A stretch of DNA of 64,000 bases, from NCBI RefSeq assembly GCF_013371465.1, contig NZ_JABWDU010000007.1:62001-126000 (forward strand). The letters run 5' to 3'. The translations under genes and the position numbers were made by a program. Of this stretch, positions 59,707 through 64,000 are shown one piece after another; within the stretch, counting starts at the first letter, position 1, and every line of letters begins with the position of its first letter. Origin of the DNA: Ensifer oleiphilus (GTDB lineage Bacteria; Pseudomonadota; Alphaproteobacteria; Rhizobiales; Rhizobiaceae). The notes below the pieces were generated by a model. That model had not been told where the DNA came from, made no database searches, and was given only the letters and a program-made list of their open reading frames with translations.

Positions 59707-60675
59707 ATGATCGCGCCACACCGCCCGACGCCCGCCGAAATCGTTGAGGCTCGCGAGTGCATTGCTCCCCACGTCCCGCGCACGCCCTTGGTCCGGCTCG
59801 ACCTCGGGCTTGCGGACCGGCAGATTTTCCTGAAGCTGGAGACCCTCTCTCCGATCGGCGCCTTCAAACTGCGCCCGGCATTGAACGCCGTGCTTTCGCG
59901 TGATCCCACGGCTTTGCGCAATGGCGTGGCGGTCACAAGCTCCGACAACATGGCCTACGGCATGGCCTGGGCCGCGCGCCTGATCGGCGTGCCGATGGTC
60001 GCCTACATGTATCGCGGCGCGCCGCAGACCAAAATCGACGGTGTGCGGGACCTTGGTGGCGAGGTACGCTTCGTGAGCGCGGAGACCTGGTGGGACTATA
60101 TTGTTGGTGCGGACCGGCCCGATGCGCCGGAATTGCTGATCAATCCGGTGACCAATCAGGCGGTGCTGGCCGGAAACGGCTCCATCGGCATGGAAATCCT
60201 CGAGGATCTGCCTGAGGTCAATGTGGTGTTCACGCCTTATGGCGGCGGCAGCATGACGACGGGGGTCGCCAGCGCCGTGAAAGCCACGTCCGACCGTTGC
60301 CGCGTTTTTGCGGTCGAAGACGACAGCGCCGCCCCGGTATGCGCGGCCCTGGAGGCCGGGCGGATCGTGACCATCGAGACCAGACCGTCGTTCATCAAGA
60401 GCATCGGGGCTCCCTCTTTGGTACCGCAGCTTTGGCCGGTTGCACGCGAACTGATCGACGGCGCCATCGCGATCAGCCCGGCCCAGGTGACCGACGCGAT
60501 GCGGCTGCTGTTCAGGAAAGCGAAGATCGTCGCCGAAGGTGCGGGGGCTGCGTCGCTCGCCGCCGCGATCTCGCGACCGGATCTCAAAGGAAACATTGTC
60601 TGCGTGATCTCGGGCGGCAACATTGACGCTGCAGCCTATTCGACCGTCCTTGCCGGCGGCATTCCCGCGGCCTGA
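59707..60675 (+). CDS. PLP-dependent threonine dehydratase-like enzyme
   Basis: A 322-residue fold-type II PLP enzyme. The PLP lysine is K54 in PIGAFKLRPA, and the glycine-rich phosphate loop reads TPYGGGSMTTGVA. The loop that normally reads SSGNHAQG in threonine/serine dehydratases is TSSDNMAYGMAWAA here, with Asp replacing the Gly and Met replacing the His. Overall length resembles short dehydratases such as catabolic threonine dehydratase and the hydroxyectoine-utilisation EutB group. The substrate is unknown. It lies 112 bases after kynU on the same strand and convergent with livF, so a role in amino acid disposal linked to kynurenine use is possible. Confidence 0.8.
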   Translation: MIAPHRPTPAEIVEARECIAPHVPRTPLVRLDLGLADRQIFLKLETLSPIGAFKLRPALNAVLSRDPTALRNGVAVTSSDNMAYGMAWAARLIGVPMVAYMYRGAPQTKIDGVRDLGGEVRFVSAETWWDYIVGADRPDAPELLINPVTNQAVLAGNGSIGMEILEDLPEVNVVFTPYGGGSMTTGVASAVKATSDRCRVFAVEDDSAAPVCAALEAGRIVTIETRPSFIKSIGAPSLVPQLWPVARELIDGAIAISPAQVTDAMRLLFRKAKIVAEGAGAASLAAAISRPDLKGNIVCVISGGNIDAAAYSTVLAGGIPAA

Positions 60676-60685
60676 ACCGACGAAC

Positions 60686-61372
60686 TCAGATCCCGAGATA
60701 GCGGTCCTGAAGTGCCGGCGTCAACGTTGCCGGTGATCCCGTGAACACGGTGACGCCCTTTTCCAGCACGAAGCAGCGGTCGGCGACGGGCAGCAGTTCG
60801 GAAAGCGTCTTGTCGACGACGAGGATCGATTGGCCCGCCGCCTTGAGCGTGCGGATTGCAGACCAGATGTCCTGCCGGATAACCGGCGCAAGCCCCTCGG
60901 TTGCCTCGTCGAGAATGAGTAGTCTGGGATTGGTCATCAGCGCCCTGCCGATCGCAAGCATCTGCTGTTCGCCGCCCGAGAGCGTGTTGGCGTATTGGTC
61001 GCGGCGCTCGCCGAGTCTTGGGAAAAGTGCGACGACCTTCTCCAAGGTCCACTCCGTCCCGCGAGCGGTGGCAACGAGATTTTCCATGACGGTGAGATTG
61101 GGAAAGCAGCGCCGTCCCTCGGGCACAAGCCCAAGACCGAGCCTGGCAATGCGATGCGATCGCAGTCCGAAGATCGACTTGCCGGCGAAGGTGATAGCGC
61201 CCGAGCGCGGGCGCACGAGGCCGAGGATCGAGTTGATCGTCGTGGTCTTGCCCATGCCGTTGCGGCCCATGAGGGCGACAACTTCGCCCTCCCGCACATC
61301 GAGGTCGACGCCGAAGAGCGCCTGGGAAGCGCCGTAGAAGGTCTCGAGGCCTTTCAGTGCGAGCAGGCTCAC
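60686..61372 (-). CDS. livF: Branched-chain/aromatic-type ABC transporter ATP-binding protein
   Basis: A 228-residue LivF-type ATPase. Walker A is G36-R-N-G-M-G-K42-T-T, the signature LSGGEQQMLAIGRALM and Walker B LLILDEATEGLAP, all typical of the LivF branch. Its ATG overlaps the livG stop by four bases. The Liv family imports branched-chain amino acids but also aromatic acids and amides, and its place beside kynureninase and the aminobenzoyl-CoA genes favours an aromatic substrate. Confidence 0.93.
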   Translation of the reverse strand: MSLLALKGLETFYGASQALFGVDLDVREGEVVALMGRNGMGKTTTINSILGLVRPRSGAITFAGKSIFGLRSHRIARLGLGLVPEGRRCFPNLTVMENLVATARGTEWTLEKVVALFPRLGERRDQYANTLSGGEQQMLAIGRALMTNPRLLILDEATEGLAPVIRQDIWSAIRTLKAAGQSILVVDKTLSELLPVADRCFVLEKGVTVFTGSPATLTPALQDRYLGI

Positions 61373-62118
61373 GCGGTTTCTCCAAGATAGGCCCGGCGAA
61401 CGTCGGGATCGCTGCGGATTTCATCGACGGTGCCGCTCGCGATAATGCGGCCGTAGACGAGCACGGATACCCGGTCCGCCAGCGCAAAGACCGCATCCAT
61501 GTCGTGTTCGACGAGCAGCATTGGCGCTTGGTGGCGCAACTCGTCGAGGAAGGACGTCAGCCGCTTGGAACCCTCCGGTCCCATGCCGGCCATCGGTTCG
61601 TCGAACAGAAAAGCCCTTGGCGAAAGCGCCAGCGCTATGGCGATCTCCAGCTGCCGGCGTTCGCCGTGCGACAGTTCCGCTGCCGGCACGTGGGCACGGG
61701 TTGCAAGCCCAACCCGCTCCAGCATCGCCATCGCCGGTTCGGTCAGGGTCTTGTCGTCGGTAACCTGGCGGAAGAAGCGGAAGCTGCTGCCTTGCCTTGC
61801 CTGCACCGCCAGCATCACATTGCGCAGGGCCGAGAATTCCTGCGCGAGAGAGGAAATCTGGAAGCTGCGGGCAAGGCCGAGCCGGGCACGGGCGGCCATG
61901 TCCAGCCCGCCGATATCGCGACCGAGAAACCGGATCGTGCCGCTGTCGGCTTTGAGCGAGCCGGCGATCTGGTGGATGAGGGTGCTCTTTCCGGCGCCAT
62001 TCGGGCCGATCAGTGCATGGATCTGTCCCGGCCGAAGCTCGAGACTGACCCCATCGGTCGCCTTCAGGGCGCCGAAGGATTTTCTGAGATCGTGGATTTC
62101 GAGGACTGGCTCAGACAT
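61369..62118 (-). CDS. livG: Branched-chain/aromatic-type ABC transporter ATP-binding protein
   Basis: A 249-residue LivG-type ATPase beginning MSEPVLEIHDLRKSFG at ATG 62118, within the last codons of livM (8-base overlap); further upstream in-frame codons lie inside livM and are not family-like. Walker A is G38-P-N-G-A-G-K44-S-T, and the signature reads LSHGERRQLEIAIAL, with His in the LSGGE position as usual in this branch. Walker B is AFLFDEPMAGMGP. Confidence 0.93.
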   Translation of the reverse strand: MSEPVLEIHDLRKSFGALKATDGVSLELRPGQIHALIGPNGAGKSTLIHQIAGSLKADSGTIRFLGRDIGGLDMAARARLGLARSFQISSLAQEFSALRNVMLAVQARQGSSFRFFRQVTDDKTLTEPAMAMLERVGLATRAHVPAAELSHGERRQLEIAIALALSPRAFLFDEPMAGMGPEGSKRLTSFLDELRHQAPMLLVEHDMDAVFALADRVSVLVYGRIIASGTVDEIRSDPDVRRAYLGETA

Positions 62119-63088
62119 GACGCGGCTTTCCGCAGAGCAGGCCGAGCAATCCGCCGCGCGCAAAGAGCACGATGCCGAGCAGGATGAGGCCAAGGAAGAA
62201 TTGCCAACGCTCGGTGATGCCGCCGAGCACGTATTCGAAGAACACGAAGATCATGGCGCCGGCGACCGGCCCGAACAGCCGACCCTTGCCGCCGAGGATG
62301 ATGAGCACGATCAGTTCGCCCGACATGTGCCAGGACAGCATCGACGGGCCGACGAAGCGATTGAGGTCGGCATAGAGCGCGCCGGCAAAGCCGGTGATCA
62401 TGGCGGAGGCGGCGAAGGCGACGAGGCGAATACTGAAGGGCGCGATGCCAACGGCGGCAAGGCGCGTTCCGTTCTGCCGCGCCGCCTGCAATGCGCTGCC
62501 GAAGCGTGAGCCCTCGATTATGCGAAACAGAAGAAGCGCGCCCATGAGGGCCGCGTAGCAGATGAGGAAATAGGGCAGGGGCTTGGCGGTGTTGACACCG
62601 GGAAAGGCGTTGCGCATCGACAGCGACAGGCCGTCCTCGCCACCATAGGCAGGCCAGGAGATGGCGAAGTAGTAGATCATCTGCGCGAAGGCGAGCGTGA
62701 TCATGATGAAATAGACACCTGACGTGCGCAGGCTGATCGCTCCGATCGGCAGTGCGACGAGGCCGGCGACCGCCACCGCCGTCATCCAGATGAGCGGCAT
62801 CGAAGTCGTGCCGGGAATATCGGCAAACAGCGGTTCGGCATTGAAGGCGTGGGTCGCCAGAATGCCGGCGACATAGCCGCCGAGGCCGAAGAAGGCAGCG
62901 TGTCCGAAGGACAGGAGCCCGCCAAGCCCGAGTGCCAAATTGAGGCCGACGGCGGCGAGCGCGAGCACGACGACACGGGTCGCAAGCGTCACGTAAAAGG
63001 GTTCGCCCATGCCGGCGGCGACAAGCGGCGCGCCGAGAAGCAGAAGGGCGAGGAGGAGATTGACCGTGGTCTCGCGGCTCATGGGCAT
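62111..63088 (-). CDS. livM: Branched-chain/aromatic-type ABC transporter permease
   Basis: A 325-residue LivM-type permease with about nine hydrophobic segments. The motif ALGLGGLLSFGHAAFFGLGG and the later FAASAMITGFAGALYADLNR are diagnostic. The start is ATG 63088, directly behind the livH stop; ATG 63082 two codons on is an alternative. Shine-Dalgarno sequences are weak, suggesting coupling to livH. Confidence 0.92.
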   Translation of the reverse strand: MPMSRETTVNLLLALLLLGAPLVAAGMGEPFYVTLATRVVVLALAAVGLNLALGLGGLLSFGHAAFFGLGGYVAGILATHAFNAEPLFADIPGTTSMPLIWMTAVAVAGLVALPIGAISLRTSGVYFIMITLAFAQMIYYFAISWPAYGGEDGLSLSMRNAFPGVNTAKPLPYFLICYAALMGALLLFRIIEGSRFGSALQAARQNGTRLAAVGIAPFSIRLVAFAASAMITGFAGALYADLNRFVGPSMLSWHMSGELIVLIILGGKGRLFGPVAGAMIFVFFEYVLGGITERWQFFLGLILLGIVLFARGGLLGLLCGKPRHV

Positions 63089-63089
63089 C

Positions 63090-64000
63090 TCACGAATGCG
63101 CCGAAAACAGGCCGCTCGGCCGGAAGGCAAGGATGAGGGCCATCACGACATAGATCAGCATCGAGGCGAGTGCCGCACCGATGGTGGTCGCCTGCGACGC
63201 GGGCATGGTCAATGCGAGCAGGGATGGAAGCAGGAAGCGCCCCATGGTGTCGACGACGCCGACAATGACCGCGCCGACGAGGGCGCCCTTTATGGAGCCG
63301 ATGCCTCCGATGACGATGACGACGAAGGCGAGGATGAGAACCGGCTCGCCCATCCCGACCTGAACCGACTGCAGGGCGCCGACCAGAGCGCCGGCAAGGC
63401 CCGCTAGTGCTGCGCCGAGCGCAAAGACGACCGTATAAAGCGTGCCTATGTCGACACCGAGCGCCCCGATCATTTCGCGATCGGACTCACCGGCGCGAAT
63501 GCGCATGCCGAGTCGGGTCCTGGAAATCAACAGATAGAGGCCTGCGGCCACGACGACACCGACGCCGATGATCGCCAGCCGATAGAGCTGGTATTGGCCG
63601 CCGCCCGGCAAGGCCACCGCGCCTTGAAGTTGGGGCGGTATGTCGAGATAGAGCGGGAAAGAGCCGAAGAGCCAGCGTGCGCCTTCAGAAAGGATGAGGA
63701 TCAGCGCGAAGGTTGCGAGGACCTGGTCGAGATGGTCGCGGTCGTAGAGTCTGCGAATGACGGCAACCTCGATGATCGCTCCGACGCCGGCGGCAGCCGC
63801 CAGGCTGGCGATCAGCCCGATCCAGAACGAGCCGGTCGCGGCAGCGACCGTGGCGCAGGCAAAGGCGCCGATCATGTAGAGCGAGCCATGGGCGAGATTG
63901 ATCAGGCCCATGACGCCGAAGATCAGCGTCAGGCCCGCGGCCATCAGAAACAGCATGACGCCGAGCTGAAGCCCGTTGAGCAGTTGTTCGATCAGGAGTG
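63090..64000 (-). CDS. livH: Branched-chain/aromatic-type ABC transporter permease (5' end outside window)
   Basis: A LivH-type permease open to the window edge. The visible 300-odd residues include QLLNGLQLGVMLFLMAAG at the very start, LTLIFGVMGLINLAHGSLYM, the coupling loop RAGESDREMIGALG and VVIGGIGSIKGALVGAV. The ATG at 63956 is an internal methionine, since the family N-terminus continues in frame beyond it. The genes upstream on the minus strand, expected to include a Liv-type binding protein and possibly a CoA ligase, lie outside the window. Confidence 0.92.
   Translation of the reverse strand, partial: LLIEQLLNGLQLGVMLFLMAAGLTLIFGVMGLINLAHGSLYMIGAFACATVAAATGSFWIGLIASLAAAAGVGAIIEVAVIRRLYDRDHLDQVLATFALILILSEGARWLFGSFPLYLDIPPQLQGAVALPGGGQYQLYRLAIIGVGVVVAAGLYLLISRTRLGMRIRAGESDREMIGALGVDIGTLYTVVFALGAALAGLAGALVGALQSVQVGMGEPVLILAFVVIVIGGIGSIKGALVGAVIVGVVDTMGRFLLPSLLALTMPASQATTIGAALASMLIYVVMALILAFRPSGLFSAHS

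Noticed and set aside
59574-60675. Anthranilate 1,2-dioxygenase or 2-aminobenzoate-CoA ligase expected with kynureninase
   Set aside because: Searched by motif in the neighbouring frames; no ring-hydroxylating dioxygenase or AMP-binding ligase signature occurs anywhere in the window.
1-64000. CRISPR arrays, phage structural genes, complete tRNA or rRNA genes
   Set aside because: No regularly spaced repeats, no capsid/tail/terminase-like products, and no sequence folding as a full tRNA was found.

Overview
The window looks like chromosomal or megaplasmid DNA of a Rhizobiaceae-type alphaproteobacterium (Ensifer/Sinorhizobium, Rhizobium or a close relative). This is inferred from the strong G/C bias at third codon positions, the very high density of ABC uptake systems, each with its own LacI, AraC, GntR, LysR or MarR regulator, and rhizobial-style catabolic clusters. 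No rRNA, complete tRNA, CRISPR array or replication gene was recognised.

Layout. (1) 1-4203: 3' part of a succinate-semialdehyde-type dehydrogenase, then glpD and glpK. (2) 4244-5903: an IS30 transposase remnant and three small unknown genes, two of them paralogous to each other. (3) 5900-7630: an exported YtcJ-like amidohydrolase. (4) 8174-15896: a GcvA-like LysR regulator divergent from a GMC oxidoreductase, an enolase-superfamily dehydratase, an aldehyde dehydrogenase, an MFS carrier and a 3-hydroxyisobutyrate-dehydrogenase-like enzyme; this is probably a catabolic set for a polyol or sugar acid of unknown identity. (5) 15939-19091: a Fic protein with a built-in inhibitory motif and a membrane diguanylate cyclase. 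(6) 19240-22540: a gene graveyard with pieces of a LysR regulator, a SulP permease and a phage-type integrase, plus a few tiny genes. (7) 22543-35853: a uronate-oligosaccharide locus with a sulfatase, a LacI regulator and a GH88 unsaturated glucuronyl hydrolase on the minus strand, facing a MalFGK-type ABC importer with two tandem binding proteins, a DUF2264 protein, KduI and KduD on the plus strand. A perfect palindrome lies in the divergent promoter. (8) 36092-43682: an AraC regulator, two TIM-barrel sugar isomerase/epimerase-like proteins and an RbsABC-type sugar importer. (9) 43751-44963: an HdeD remnant, a small membrane protein and about 670 empty bases. (10) 44964-64000: an aromatic catabolism island. 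The minus-strand operon 44964-53796 encodes a 2-aminobenzoyl-CoA monooxygenase/reductase-like flavoprotein, an SDR, a crotonase, an acyl-CoA dehydrogenase, a Rid-family protein, a fused hydratase/3-hydroxyacyl-CoA dehydrogenase and a thiolase. A MarR and a GntR regulator follow, then a plus-strand operon with a TrpXYZ-like ABC importer, kynureninase and a PLP dehydratase-like enzyme, and finally a LivFGMH branched-chain/aromatic importer that runs off the window edge.

How they work together. Region 7 reads as import of (possibly sulfated) unsaturated uronate oligosaccharides, desulfation and GH88 cleavage in the cytoplasm, and conversion of the released 5-keto sugar to 2-keto-3-deoxygluconate by KduI/KduD. 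Region 10 reads as import of kynurenine or a related aromatic amino acid, cleavage by kynureninase to anthranilate plus alanine, and breakdown of anthranilate as its CoA thioester by the aerobic hybrid route known from Azoarcus evansii, ending in thiolysis. The 2-aminobenzoate-CoA ligase this needs is not in the window. The departures from family norm that most deserve a second look are a Rid protein without its usual arginine, a crotonase without its usual glutamates, a PLP enzyme with a changed phosphate loop, and two small paralogous protein families.
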